Counted from the stretch's first letter, positions 1 to 8,687 are shown. The stretch is DNA of 64,000 nucleotides from Streptomyces monashensis (GCF_001866665.1 NZ_MLYO01000081.1:44885-108884), one strand, 5' to 3'. Notes: generated by a model from the sequence alone, not told the origin. Numbers and translations are program-made.

Positions 1-434
1 CCCTGGCCCATGCACACCCCGGAATCACCCTGCTCCGACCGGACCCGCAGCGCGGTTCCATCCTTCACGGCCGCAGCGCGCACTTCCCCCTTCTGCGACG
101 CCGCACGGAGATCCGCCACGGCCAGAAGCTGCTGCGTCGCTACCTCGACCCCGCTGTGCGCACCGAGTCCGAGGCACGGCGCGCGACCGAAGGGCTGACC
201 GGCGCCGACCTGGTCGCGGCCGTGACCGCCGACCAGATCCATGCGGCCCTCACCCGTTTCCACACGGACGCCCCCGTCGAGGCGCCGGTCGAGTACGTGG
301 ACGCCCACCTGCCCCTGCCGACAGCCGAGGACGAACAGCTTCACCTCGAACGCGTCGCCCGCTTCTTCACTCCGCCCGACCCAGCGACACCCACCACCGA
401 TCTCCCCAGCACCGCATCAGGAGCCCATTCGTGA
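1..434 (+). CDS. C-terminal part of an unrecognised protein, cut by the window edge
   Basis: The frame is open from base 3 to the TGA at 432-434, giving about 143 residues without a start, so the gene begins upstream of the window. The visible part is rich in Arg, His and Leu, with a stretch reading HAHPGITLLRPDPQRGS and a C-terminal tail rich in Pro and Thr. It vaguely resembles the tail of patatin-like or other lipid hydrolases, but no catalytic motif is in view, so no function is assigned. It overlaps the amidase start by four bases (GTGA), which suggests co-transcription and translational coupling. Confidence 0.55.
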   Translation, partial: LAHAHPGITLLRPDPQRGSILHGRSAHFPLLRRRTEIRHGQKLLRRYLDPAVRTESEARRATEGLTGADLVAAVTADQIHAALTRFHTDAPVEAPVEYVDAHLPLPTAEDEQLHLERVARFFTPPDPATPTTDLPSTASGAHS

Positions 435-2014
435 TCCTCCGCCGCACCGTGCTCGCCACCACGCCTGCCCTCGCCACCGTCACCGCCGTCACCGCCCTGA
501 GCGCCTCCGCCAGTGCGGGGCCCCACACCGGCACGAGCCGGCGCCGCGCTGCCCCGCTGCGCCTCGCGTCCGCCGGCGACCAGCTCACCGCCCTGCGCGA
601 GGGCAAGATCACAAGTCGTGACCTGCTGGAACAGCACCTGGAACACATCGAGCGGGCGAACCCCGAGCTGAACGCCGTCATCACGCTCGACCTGGAAGGT
701 GCCCGAGCGGCCGCCGACAAGGCCGACCGGCACCTCGCCGAGACCGGGGACGTGCTCGGCCCGCTCCACGGCCTGCCGATGACGGTGAAGGACGCCCTCG
801 AGGTCGAGGGGATGCGCACCACATGCGGGTCGCCCAGCCTCTCGGGCCATGTCCCCGACAGCGACGCCGACGCGGTCGCCCTCCTGCGCGCCGCCGGCGC
901 CGTCATCATCGGCCACACCAACGTCCCGACCATGTGCCAGGACATCCAGACGTCGAACCCGATCTTCGGCAGGACCCTGAACCCCTTCGACTCCGAGAAG
1001 ACCGCCGGCGGCTCCTCCGGCGGCCCTGCCGCCGCGGTCGCCGCGGGCTTCACCAGCCTGGAGGTAGGCTCCGACCTCGCCGGCTCGCTGCGCCTGCCGG
1101 CCGCGTACTGCGGTGTCTACGCGCTGCGGACCTCGCGCGGAGCCAGCCCGATCGTGCCCACCCGCGGTCACATCCCCCGCCTGCCCGGCTGGGCCACCAG
1201 CAGCGACATGATCACGCTCGGCCCGATCGCCCGGAGCGTCGAGGACCTCGGTCTCCTCCTGGACGTCATCGCCGCGCCCGCCCCCGCCGACCGCGGCGGA
1301 TGGAAGATCGACCTGCCGGCCCCGGCCAAGACCGAGCTGGGCGACTACCGGGTCGGCATCTGGGCGGACGACGCGTACTGCCGCATCGACGCCGACAGCC
1401 GCGCACTCCTCGCCCAGGTCGCCGAGCTCGTCAGGGGACTGGGTGCCACTGTCGACGACTCCACCAAGCCTGTCGACTTCGCCGAGAGCGACAAGCTGTT
1501 CCAGCGCCTCATGTACGCCACCGCCTCGGCCACCGCCACCGACACCGCGTTCGCAGCCGACGTCGCGGCTGCCGAGAAGATCACCGCCGACGACCCCAGC
1601 GGGTTCTTCCTCCGATCCCGCACCATGCGTCACCGCGACTGGTGCGTAGCCGACGAAGCACGGCAGAAGCTGCGCGGCGCCTGGGACGCCTACTTCACGG
1701 ACCACGACATCCTGATCACCCCCGCCACGCCGACTGCCGCCGTCCCCGACCAGAGCAGCACTCCCCTGCCGCAGCGGTACATCACGGTGGACGGCACGAA
1801 GCGCCCGTTCTTCGACCAGACCAGCTGGCTCAACCTGGCCAGCCCGGTCGGACTGCCGGCCCTCGTCCTGCCCGCCGGCACGACCGGCGACGGGCTCCCG
1901 CTCGCCGTCCAGATCATCGGCCCCTACCTCGCCGACCGCACCGTTCTCCATGCTGCCGAGCAGCTCGCACAGCGGCTCCCCGAGCCGGCTCAGCCGTCCG
2001 TGTTCTCGGCGTAG
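431..2014 (+). CDS. Amidase signature family hydrolase, probably exported
   Basis: This 527-residue protein hydrolyses an amide bond using the Ser-cisSer-Lys triad of the amidase signature family. Lys120 lies in LPMTVKD, cis-Ser195 in AGGSSGG and nucleophile Ser219 in GSDLAGSLRLPA; the 24-residue spacing of the two serines matches the family. The N terminus (MILRRTVLAT, then an Ala/Thr/Val-rich segment to about residue 30) looks like a Tat or Sec signal peptide, so action outside the membrane is likely. The usual GG in GSDxGGSxRxPA is AG here. The GTG start overlaps the preceding stop. The substrate cannot be read from sequence; aryl amides, aliphatic amides or peptide amides are all possible. 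Confidence 0.88.
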   Translation: MILRRTVLATTPALATVTAVTALSASASAGPHTGTSRRRAAPLRLASAGDQLTALREGKITSRDLLEQHLEHIERANPELNAVITLDLEGARAAADKADRHLAETGDVLGPLHGLPMTVKDALEVEGMRTTCGSPSLSGHVPDSDADAVALLRAAGAVIIGHTNVPTMCQDIQTSNPIFGRTLNPFDSEKTAGGSSGGPAAAVAAGFTSLEVGSDLAGSLRLPAAYCGVYALRTSRGASPIVPTRGHIPRLPGWATSSDMITLGPIARSVEDLGLLLDVIAAPAPADRGGWKIDLPAPAKTELGDYRVGIWADDAYCRIDADSRALLAQVAELVRGLGATVDDSTKPVDFAESDKLFQRLMYATASATATDTAFAADVAAAEKITADDPSGFFLRSRTMRHRDWCVADEARQKLRGAWDAYFTDHDILITPATPTAAVPDQSSTPLPQRYITVDGTKRPFFDQTSWLNLASPVGLPALVLPAGTTGDGLPLAVQIIGPYLADRTVLHAAEQLAQRLPEPAQPSVFSA

Positions 2015-2172
2015 CCGAATCTGCGGCTCGCTTCGCGGAGTTCCGGGCCGGGTCGGTCCGGAACGTCCGTGAGCCCGGGAAGCCGGTCGGCCGGCGCCGC
2101 CGCCCTGACCATGGTCGTCAGACTCGTGGAGTCCGCGCGGGAGCGGTGAGCGGTGGCGGGCCGTGAACGCGC

Positions 2173-2292
2173 GTGCTGACCCACCTGGCCCGCAATGCCG
2201 ACGGCGGCCGGAACTCGCTGGTCTGGGCCCGGACCGGAGTGGAGACGCCGGAGTATCCGAGTCCGGCCGCCCGGGACGAGCAGGGTTCCTGA
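2173..2292 (+). pseudogene. Remnant of a mycothiol-dependent maleylpyruvate isomerase-like protein
   Basis: Forty codons starting at a GTG read VLTHLARNADGGRNSLVWAR followed by TGVETPEYPSPAARDEQ and a stop. This is the conserved core of the N-terminal DinB/MDMPI domain, which normally follows a WT-RGHV helix and belongs to a protein of about 200-250 residues. A stop sits directly upstream in frame and nothing of the family follows, so this is a gene relic rather than a working gene. Apart from this relic, the 316-bp gap between the amidase and LanC holds nothing I recognise. Confidence 0.5.
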
Positions 2293-2330
2293 CCATTGCT
2301 CACGGCGACGCCCTCCCGGGCCAGATCGGT

Positions 2331-3632
2331 TCACCCGATGAGGAAGAGCCGTTCCCAGTCGGGCGGGACGTCTCCGGCAAGGGAGGCGAGCACGAGTGCG
2401 ACGCCGGCTGCGCCTTCGAGCAGTCCGGGATTGTCCACGGGGCCGGTGAGCGGATGAAAGTCGCTGAAGCCGAATTTTTTCTGCGGACCGTACTGGCCCA
2501 ACACCGATCGGAGGCAGGATTCAGCGTATTCGGTCAGCAGTGGGTCATGAAACGGCAGATCGTCCTGAAATCTCGTCAGCAGATGGAGGACGCCAGCCTG
2601 GCCATGACAGAACGTCGGGGCCGAGATTCGCGTGACGTCCGGCGGCCGACGGATCGCCGATCTCATGAGCTGGTGTGCGAGTTGCCCCCATGCGGGTTCG
2701 GAGAAGGCAAGACCGGCCAGTTGAAGAGAACGAGCGACTCCGAGATTGCCGTAACACCAGGCGACCCGGCTCGGCGTGCTCGTTTCGTGGTGCGGGTGGG
2801 AGTCGTGGCGCCGGTAGGCGACGTCCGGTCCCCACGGGGTGTCTGTCAAACCGTGGCGTACGGCGGTGACGAGCCTGTCGGCCGCGCCGTGCATTCCCCG
2901 CACGTCGACACCATGGCGGGCGCAGACGGCCAGCAGGGCAAGCACGCCGGAGATTCCGTGCGCGACTCCCAGATCCAGGCATCTGACTGGACTGTCCTTC
3001 GGTGGCCGGCCGGGTTCGGGCAGCGGTGCAGCCGAAGTCCAAAAGCCGTCGGGAGCCGATCGGCCGCTCCAGGCGACGAGGCGGCCCAGCAGGCGGTGCA
3101 GCAGGGGGACTGCGGAGGGGGCGTCCGTCATGGTTGACAGATAGGCACCGACGCCCACCACACCCGAGATCAGGTCGTACTGGTCCGACGCTGTGCAGCC
3201 CGCATCGGGAAGGCGGTCGAGGGTGGCGGTCGATTGATCGACCAAAAGGGAGTCGACACGGCCCAGCGCCCGCGCGTAGCGCTGTCCGCGAAGCGAGAGA
3301 TAGCGCATGGCAAACGCCAGTCCGGAAATCCCGCGATACAGGCCCAGTCCTATGTGGGGGGAGGTCTCCAGGGCAGCCGCGGACCGGGCGATATAAGAAT
3401 GGGCAGCTTCATCCCAGCCAGAGTCCGGCTCGACACGGAGCATATATCCGAATGCCACGGCCAAACCGACGTCACCAAAGGCGGTGTCGAGGGCCGACCA
3501 TTGCAGCGCCGGAACACCCACCATCGGACGTGGTTGCTCAATGTCTGTCAGCTGTTCTGGATCGCGTATCCGGAGGAACACCGACCGCCCGATCCGTGCG
3601 GCTGCCGCCCTGAGTTCATCAGGCAATGTCAT
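2331..3632 (-). CDS. lanC: LanC-like lanthionine cyclase
   Basis: This 433-residue protein is predicted to cyclise dehydrated precursor peptide by adding cysteine thiols to Dha/Dhb residues. It shows the LanC signatures in order: LGVAHG (residues 221-226, catalytic His225), AWCYG (Cys293) and CHG (Cys342, His343). The last three residues are the zinc ligands corresponding to NisC Cys284, Cys330 and His331. The length is normal for the family. Its ATG overlaps the stop of the lanB gene by four bases, so the two are translationally coupled and should work as one modification complex in the cytoplasm. Confidence 0.93.
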   Translation of the reverse strand: MTLPDELRAAAARIGRSVFLRIRDPEQLTDIEQPRPMVGVPALQWSALDTAFGDVGLAVAFGYMLRVEPDSGWDEAAHSYIARSAAALETSPHIGLGLYRGISGLAFAMRYLSLRGQRYARALGRVDSLLVDQSTATLDRLPDAGCTASDQYDLISGVVGVGAYLSTMTDAPSAVPLLHRLLGRLVAWSGRSAPDGFWTSAAPLPEPGRPPKDSPVRCLDLGVAHGISGVLALLAVCARHGVDVRGMHGAADRLVTAVRHGLTDTPWGPDVAYRRHDSHPHHETSTPSRVAWCYGNLGVARSLQLAGLAFSEPAWGQLAHQLMRSAIRRPPDVTRISAPTFCHGQAGVLHLLTRFQDDLPFHDPLLTEYAESCLRSVLGQYGPQKKFGFSDFHPLTGPVDNPGLLEGAAGVALVLASLAGDVPPDWERLFLIG

Positions 3633-6600
3633 CGGACTGTTCCCTGAATACTGAGATCCTTGGTCACGTGATGTAGGCGGTGCACGACACGGTATTCTTC
3701 TTTGCGGTCGAGTCCCAGTCGATTCGCATGCATGTGAACGAGGCTGGTGGCGATTTCCTCGACTGTGGACGTCAAACCGCCTGCCCGGTCAAGGTCGTTC
3801 AGCTCCTGGCCGAGAGGAGTGAGCGCGGTGCACAGCCGCAGCCGCCAGGAATCAAGGGGGGATCCCTGACGCAGTGCGGCATGCCTGCCGGCCAATATCG
3901 CTCGCAACAGCGGCCGACGCAGATGAAGTTCCCGGTTGAGCGTCTTTCGCGAGACTGACGGATCGTCTGAAAACTCGTGTGCGTAGGACCGCTGCATGGT
4001 GTTGTAGACGCTGTTGCGACTGTCGGTGCTGAGCCCCAGAGACTTCAGCAGCACATCGATACTGAAGGTCGCGATGTCATACCGATCGGCGTCCGGCACG
4101 GTGTTGAGCAGCTCCGGGGTCGCGTTGAGGAGATTCACGGCCTCCGGGCTCTCCGCACAGAACACCCGCTCGCACAGCGCCATGCCGGCGACTCCTCCGT
4201 AACGTTCGATTTCACGGTCGTAGCCGGTTATCTCGAACCGGTCCACGGAACCGCTGCCCACCAGCTGGGTGCACGCATCCAGCACACCCTCCGGAAGTGC
4301 GCTGTTGCCGCGGACCCGCAGTCGGAGATGCGGCAACGGATCGGCATAGCGGACGAAAAACCATTCCTGGCCGGCCAGTACGTCGCGCAGGGTGGTGAGA
4401 GTGTCCTGATAGAAGTCGGGTGAGCCATAGAGTTTGAAGAACCACCAACCCTGTCCCGGAAGGGTCAAGCGCTCCTGGCGGCCAACGTCGACACTGGTGC
4501 GCTTTCGGGGGTGGGGAACGGGCTCCGGATCGAGCGCACGCAGCGAAACGACCGCCTCGAGAAGGTATCCGTCCCCGTCCGCATCGCGGGCCGCGGCATG
4601 CTCGATCCCAGGTAGTGCCTCCTCCACCGCGGTCGCTCCCTGACTCATCTGGTGCCGGAGCAGTTCCGCATGCAGTGGATGATCGAGGTCGAGCAGCAGC
4701 CGGTTGTCGAGCATTCCGGTGTAGACATGGCGGGGAACGTTCCATTCACTGCGCCAACGGTCCAGCTCCGTACGGGAGCCGGATTCTCTGCCGATGCTTT
4801 CGGGAATGCGCCAGCGTGCCGGTGCCAGCACGATGCGCCCTCTGCGGATCCGCGGCAGGAACGGCATTTTGCCCATTTCTCCCCAGTCCCAGACAGGGCG
4901 CCGATAGCCGTCCTCGCAGACCTCGAGCACAAACCGGATCGGATTGGGAGAATAAGCAGGCGTCAGCATGTGTGCCGCCCGTACCACAATGCGTCGCCCA
5001 AGTCTTCGCGAACGCAGATACAGCCGTCCCGCCGCAACGCCGACCATCAGGTCGGCAAGTTCGATATGCCGATCACGGGGACCACTCGCCGTTGTCGACA
5101 CCGCAATCTCGTAGTCGTGGACCCGAGGCGCCAGGGCCACATTGTTTGCGTGCCCGTCGGGATGCACGTAACCGATGTCGGCGAATACGATGTCCGGGTT
5201 GGCCGCCCGCTCGTGAGAGGCCAGTTCCACGACATGATCGGTGAATCGTCGGTCAAGATGGGCGAAACGCCCGAAAGATCGGCCGCCAGGGAGGACTGCC
5301 CCGCCCCCGGGGCCGAGGACGGCCTGCCATTCTCCGTCCGGTTGTGCGGCGAGCATGAGAAGGATGTCCGCCGACGGCGGCGCCTCTCCCTCCGGAAGAC
5401 CAAGGTCAAGGAGGTGTTCGGGGACTATTTCCACCTCGTGATCGCCGTCCTTCAGGGCTGATCCGACGAGTTTGTGGAGCAACGTGTCCCGTCGCTTCGC
5501 CACGTGCTGGGTAACCGGCCAATTTCGCCTCGACGGTGGGCTGCGGTACTCGGCCGGAGGGCCGATCCCGACTTGTTCGTCGAGCACTTCGAGAAGTGGA
5601 ACCTCTCGCTCACCGTACCGGCTGACAAACTCGCTGGCATACGCCTTGAGCGCAGGGGAGCGGGCCGGCACGGGACTGAGCCGGAACAAGCAGTCCAGTG
5701 CGGATTCCGCTTCCGCTGTCAACTCCGCGGGCAGCGTCCCGGAGAGCGATATTCGCATGTCCGCCTGAAGATGATTTTGGGACCGACCGGGCCCCGTGGC
5801 ATCCAGCCGACCCAACAGCGACCGCAGTTCAACGATTCCGTCCCCCACCTTCTGGTTCGCATACGCGCCGATGGACTCTGCCAGGTCCTGACCCCGTCGA
5901 ACTGCGGGAGTTCGGGTCTCCGGAGCTTCCGCGAGCAGGTGTGACAGTGGGTCGCGACTGTCCATGGGAGGCCGTAGCTTGCTCAACAGAATATTATTCT
6001 CAAGAAGCCTGGCGAGAAAACCTGTCAGAGCGTTCTCGGTGATATTCGGGTAGGTCCTTGCCAATCTGTCACGAAGAACTGAGAACTGAATTTCTTCCCG
6101 GGTCCATGTCAGAACCTTCTTGACGGGCTCGGTGCAGCGGATCGAGACTCGCTTTCCGCCGTCCTGGTCCCTGCGAGCATCGCCGTGCATGAGATGGACT
6201 CGCTCTCCCAGCGGCAGCAGAGCAGAATTCCGGTACACCCGGAGGTCCGACTGCGCGTCAGGGTCACGCTCCAGGTCATGGACGAGTTCGAGTACTTCGC
6301 CGCAGTCCAGTCGAACCGCGCGGTGGTGTTCCGCGGGGCTGCCCAGCCTGATGTCGAGTTCTGGACCCCAGCCGGCGGGGGCGACTCCGCTGAACATGCC
6401 GAACGGTGTGGGGCGTGTGGTCGATCGCACCACATAGCGGGCCAACGCCGTCACGATACGCCGATGCTGTTTTACCGAAAACGTGCCGGGTTTCCGAAAG
6501 AACTCCTCCGCATCCTGCGCGAGGGACGGGCTGGCAAGCCACACCGCCTCCCTGAACGCCGGGTCCTCAAATGCGGTACGCAACCCTTTCGTCGTCTCGG

Positions 6601-6715
6601 TCTGCGGAGCAAAGGCTGCGGAGTAGGACCGGACGGACAGGAGCGGGGTGCGAACCATCGCCGTGGATGTCGCAACGTACCGAGTTGTCGTCGGAATTGA
6701 TTTTTCAGTCTGCAT
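3629..6715 (-). CDS. lanB: LanB lantibiotic dehydratase, full length
   Basis: This 1028-residue class I dehydratase activates Ser/Thr of the precursor by glutamyl transfer from glutamyl-tRNA and then eliminates glutamate to give Dha/Dhb. The N-terminal domain carries ARYVVRSTTRPTPFGMFSG (RPTPFG at residues 101-106). Roughly the last 280 residues form the SpaB_C elimination domain, which begins near GWWFFKLYGSPDFYQ and continues FVRYADPLPHLRLRVRG. Both domains are in one chain, unlike split LanB systems. I chose the ATG at 6715 because it follows an AAAAAGG stretch; a TTG at 6766 would add 17 residues ahead of MQTEKS. It overlaps lanC by four bases. Confidence 0.92.
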   Translation of the reverse strand: MQTEKSIPTTTRYVATSTAMVRTPLLSVRSYSAAFAPQTETTKGLRTAFEDPAFREAVWLASPSLAQDAEEFFRKPGTFSVKQHRRIVTALARYVVRSTTRPTPFGMFSGVAPAGWGPELDIRLGSPAEHHRAVRLDCGEVLELVHDLERDPDAQSDLRVYRNSALLPLGERVHLMHGDARRDQDGGKRVSIRCTEPVKKVLTWTREEIQFSVLRDRLARTYPNITENALTGFLARLLENNILLSKLRPPMDSRDPLSHLLAEAPETRTPAVRRGQDLAESIGAYANQKVGDGIVELRSLLGRLDATGPGRSQNHLQADMRISLSGTLPAELTAEAESALDCLFRLSPVPARSPALKAYASEFVSRYGEREVPLLEVLDEQVGIGPPAEYRSPPSRRNWPVTQHVAKRRDTLLHKLVGSALKDGDHEVEIVPEHLLDLGLPEGEAPPSADILLMLAAQPDGEWQAVLGPGGGAVLPGGRSFGRFAHLDRRFTDHVVELASHERAANPDIVFADIGYVHPDGHANNVALAPRVHDYEIAVSTTASGPRDRHIELADLMVGVAAGRLYLRSRRLGRRIVVRAAHMLTPAYSPNPIRFVLEVCEDGYRRPVWDWGEMGKMPFLPRIRRGRIVLAPARWRIPESIGRESGSRTELDRWRSEWNVPRHVYTGMLDNRLLLDLDHPLHAELLRHQMSQGATAVEEALPGIEHAAARDADGDGYLLEAVVSLRALDPEPVPHPRKRTSVDVGRQERLTLPGQGWWFFKLYGSPDFYQDTLTTLRDVLAGQEWFFVRYADPLPHLRLRVRGNSALPEGVLDACTQLVGSGSVDRFEITGYDREIERYGGVAGMALCERVFCAESPEAVNLLNATPELLNTVPDADRYDIATFSIDVLLKSLGLSTDSRNSVYNTMQRSYAHEFSDDPSVSRKTLNRELHLRRPLLRAILAGRHAALRQGSPLDSWRLRLCTALTPLGQELNDLDRAGGLTSTVEEIATSLVHMHANRLGLDRKEEYRVVHRLHHVTKDLSIQGTVR

Positions 6716-6766
6716 CGATCCAGTACCTTTTTGCGACTCTGCCGATAATTCGCACCTCGCCCCCAA

Positions 6767-6798
6767 GAGGGTCGGGGAATCTGCTGTCCCCGACCCTC
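6767..6798 (-). terminator. Strong hairpin between precursor and dehydratase genes, probable attenuator
   Basis: The arms 6767-6778 and 6787-6798 pair perfectly over 12 bp around an 8-base loop, just after the precursor stop on the minus strand and 52 bases before the lanB start. No T-run follows, so partial read-through is expected. Attenuators in this position are common in lanthipeptide operons, where they give much more precursor than enzyme mRNA. A smaller hairpin (6801-6806 with 6811-6816) lies nearer the precursor stop. Confidence 0.7.
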
Positions 6799-6833
6799 GG
6801 GGCTCCGTGCGGAGCCAGACTCTTCCAGCGCTC

Positions 6834-6986
6834 CTAGCAGCCGAAAACGGTCGGCGAGCACGGGCCGGTGATGCCCGGAGTCTTCTGGGCAGCGGCCTCG
6901 TCGATCTTCGGGTAGACCTCCGTCCGAATGTCCAGGTCGAACTGGCTGGTGTCCACGGTCGTCACGTCGGGCTCATTCTGGTGCAT
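6834..6986 (-). CDS. lanA: Class I lanthipeptide precursor with FDLD leader motif
   Basis: This 50-residue peptide, easily missed, is the substrate of LanB/LanC. The ATG at 6986 has a near-perfect Shine-Dalgarno (AAAGGAGAGG) upstream. The leader contains FDLDIR (residues 16-21), the F-x-L-D motif by which class I LanB enzymes recognise leaders. The Cys-containing tail reads KTPGITGPCSPTVFGC (residues 35-50) with Cys43 and Cys50 and Ser/Thr at 36, 40, 44 and 46. Plausible rings are Thr40-Cys43 (T-G-P-C, a permutation of the nisin ring-B T-P-G-C) and Ser44 or Thr46 to Cys50. No protease or dedicated transporter gene is adjacent, so the cleavage site is unknown. Confidence 0.9.
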   Translation of the reverse strand: MHQNEPDVTTVDTSQFDLDIRTEVYPKIDEAAAQKTPGITGPCSPTVFGC

Positions 6987-7012
6987 GGTTTCCTCTCCTT
7001 TGTTCTGGCTTA

Positions 7013-7078
7013 GCGAACCGAATTCTGGGCCGGTTCGCCGCTCGCGATCCGACTTCACGCATTTCGAATCGAAATGCG
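7013..7078. promoter_or_regulatory. Two palindromes in the lanA leader/promoter region
   Basis: Two perfect inverted repeats lie upstream of the precursor gene. The first (7013-7020 with 7031-7038) has 8-bp arms GCGAACCG/CGGTTCGC and a 10-base spacer, 27-52 bases before the lanA ATG. The second (7058-7067 with 7069-7078) has 10-bp arms CGCATTTCGA/TCGAAATGCG around one central base. Such compact dyads are typical of operators for dimeric regulators; the MarR protein encoded nearby is one candidate. The rest of 6987-7194 holds only the strong ribosome binding site of lanA. Confidence 0.55.
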
Positions 7079-7194
7079 CTCGGAATATCCGGAGGTTTTC
7101 GTTCACGCCGGAGGTGATCGCGCATTCCGTATGGCTGTCACCGTTCTCCGCCGCGCCTGCGGCACCTGCAGCCGGGCGGCGTGCGTACGCGCGC

Positions 7195-7653
7195 TCACTC
7201 GTGGGCGCGGCCGCGGGCGTAGGCGTACGAGGCGAGCAGAATCTGCCAGGCCACCTCGATTTCGTCCCGGTCGCGCGGACCGAAGAGCAGCAGGGTGTTC
7301 TGTATGGGGTGCGGGATCCCCCAGCCCAGGTCGGTGACGTGCTTCTTGGCCGCCGGGGGCAGGGTGAGGTGCACGCTGCCGTCCTGCGGCGGGTGCTGGT
7401 GGGCGAACTCACGGCTGTGCCGGATGAAGGCGTCGTCGGGTCCGGTGCCGAACTCCGGGGCCAGGTGGATGGCGCGGGCCTCGGGGTAGGGCACATGAGT
7501 AGGGGCGAGGTAGACGCCGCTGAGCGACCGCATGCGCTGCCAGAGTTCCTCCTGAAGCGGCGTGGGGGCGATCTGGTCCAGTTGCCCGTGGGGCACCGGG
7601 CCACGGGTGCGGGGGGCCGGGCCGGGACGGTCGGGAAGGTTCAGGAGGGACAT
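7195..7653 (-). CDS. DUF5519 (luciferase-domain) family protein
   Basis: This 152-residue protein matches my recollection of the actinobacterial DUF5519 family: a start like LQEELWQRMRSL-GV, a central REFAHQHPPQDGSVHLTLPP, then GWGIPHPIQ and a C-terminal LLFGPRDRDEIEVAWQILLASYAYARG. The biochemical role of the family is not established. It lies 208 bp upstream of lanA on the same strand, so it may belong to the lanthipeptide operon or share its regulation. It is divergent from the MarR gene across a 52-bp gap. Confidence 0.65.
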   Translation of the reverse strand: MSLLNLPDRPGPAPRTRGPVPHGQLDQIAPTPLQEELWQRMRSLSGVYLAPTHVPYPEARAIHLAPEFGTGPDDAFIRHSREFAHQHPPQDGSVHLTLPPAAKKHVTDLGWGIPHPIQNTLLLFGPRDRDEIEVAWQILLASYAYARGRAHE

Positions 7654-7674
7654 AGCTTTCCTTTCATCATTACG

Positions 7675-7688
7675 ACATCGAACAGTTC
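7675..7688. promoter_or_regulatory. Short dyad in the DUF5519/marR divergent promoter
   Basis: The 14-mer ACATCGAACAGTTC contains GAACAGTTC, a 9-bp palindrome. It lies between two divergent genes 18 bases before the MarR ATG, where an autoregulatory operator would be expected. The same 14-mer occurs at 15863-15876 in the leader of the HbpS/exporter operon, so one regulator may act at both places. Confidence 0.4.
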
Positions 7689-7705
7689 TCGGCTAGGCTC
7701 GGAGC

Positions 7706-8188
7706 ATGGAGGAGAAGCTCTCGAACGCTGCGGCACTGGTGGAAGGGACTGTCGCCCTGCCGGTCATCGACCGGCTGCTGCACGTCTCACGCCAGGCCGA
7801 GCTGCGCTTCGGCCGCACGTGCTCGCGCTTCGGGCTGCAGGCCTGGGAGTTCGACGTGCTCACCACGCTGCGCACCCAGTCGCCGGCCCACGAGATGTGC
7901 CCGGGGACCATCGCCGACCGGCTGCTCGTCTCGAACAGCACCATGACCAACCGCGTCAACCGGCTGGAGAAGGCCGGTCTGGTCGAGCGCCGGCTGAGCC
8001 CGGAGAACCGGCGCATCGTGATCGTCCGGCTCACCGACAAGGGCCGAGAGCTCGTCGACCAGGTCATCGCGGCCCGGAGACAGACCGAGCGCGAGGTGCT
8101 CGGCCGCGGGCTCTCCGAGGAGGAGTCGAGCCAGCTGTCCGCGCTCCTCGGCAAGCTCGACACGGCGCTCGTCAGCCACGATGCGTGA
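7706..8188 (+). CDS. MarR-family transcriptional regulator
   Basis: This 160-residue winged-helix protein shows the MarR core: a recognition-helix stretch LLVSNSTMTNRVNRLEKAGLVERR, a wing with NRRIVIVRLTDKGRELVD, and flanking dimerisation helices. It is divergent from the DUF5519 gene and convergent with the flavin reductase gene, whose 3' end it overlaps by 17 bp. It may control itself, the neighbouring divergent gene and perhaps the oxidative pathway that begins next door. The ligand is unknown; MarR proteins usually sense small phenolic or oxidising compounds. Confidence 0.9.
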   Translation: MEEKLSNAAALVEGTVALPVIDRLLHVSRQAELRFGRTCSRFGLQAWEFDVLTTLRTQSPAHEMCPGTIADRLLVSNSTMTNRVNRLEKAGLVERRLSPENRRIVIVRLTDKGRELVDQVIAARRQTEREVLGRGLSEEESSQLSALLGKLDTALVSHDA

Positions 8189-8687
8189 GTTCCAGGCGCT
8201 CGTAGCGCCTGCCGTGGTAGATCAGCGGCTCGCCGGGCGCGGTGCGTACGGCGCGGACATGGAGCAGCAGGACGCTGTGGTCGCCCGCGTCGATCGTGCG
8301 CACGCGTCGGCACTGGACAGAGGCCAGCGCGCCCGGCAGCACCGGGGCCAGGCCGTCGGCGTACTCGAAGCCGGCGTCGGTGAACTTGTCGTCGACGGGT
8401 GCCGCGAACCGTTCGGCCACCGGCCGCTGCCCGGCCGCCAGCATGTTGACCGCGACCGGCCCGGCCCCGGCGAACAACTCGTACGAGCGCGAGGACTTGG
8501 CCTGGCAGACCAGCATCATCGGCGGGTCCAGCGAAACGGACGTGACGGACGTGGCGGCGAAGCCGTACGGCACGCCGTCGGGCCCGGTGGTGGTCACCAC
8601 GCATACGCCGCCGGCCAGCGCGGCCATCGCGTCCTTGAAATGTGCTTCCAGATCGTCGGACGCAGCGAGCAGGGATCCCCGGTTCAT
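8172..8687 (-). CDS. Flavin reductase (FMN-binding split-barrel)
   Basis: This 171-residue protein belongs to the HpaC/flavin reductase-like family. It has an N-terminal FKDAMAALAGGVCVVTT, the flavin-binding PYGFAATSVTSVSLDPPMMLVC, and a C-terminal PLIYHGRRYERL. It should use NAD(P)H to make free reduced flavin for a partner oxygenase. The ATG at 8687 overlaps the stop of the amidohydrolase gene by four bases, making it the last gene of a six-gene minus-strand operon. The obvious partner is the acyl-CoA-dehydrogenase-fold protein two genes upstream. Confidence 0.88.
   Translation of the reverse strand: MNRGSLLAASDDLEAHFKDAMAALAGGVCVVTTTGPDGVPYGFAATSVTSVSLDPPMMLVCQAKSSRSYELFAGAGPVAVNMLAAGQRPVAERFAAPVDDKFTDAGFEYADGLAPVLPGALASVQCRRVRTIDAGDHSVLLLHVRAVRTAPGEPLIYHGRRYERLELTHRG

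Noticed and set aside
341..2296. A 651-codon minus-strand open frame opposite the amidase
   Set aside because: The opposite frame carries a full catalytic triad and signal peptide of a known family; this one has only low-complexity Gly/Arg/Val sequence.
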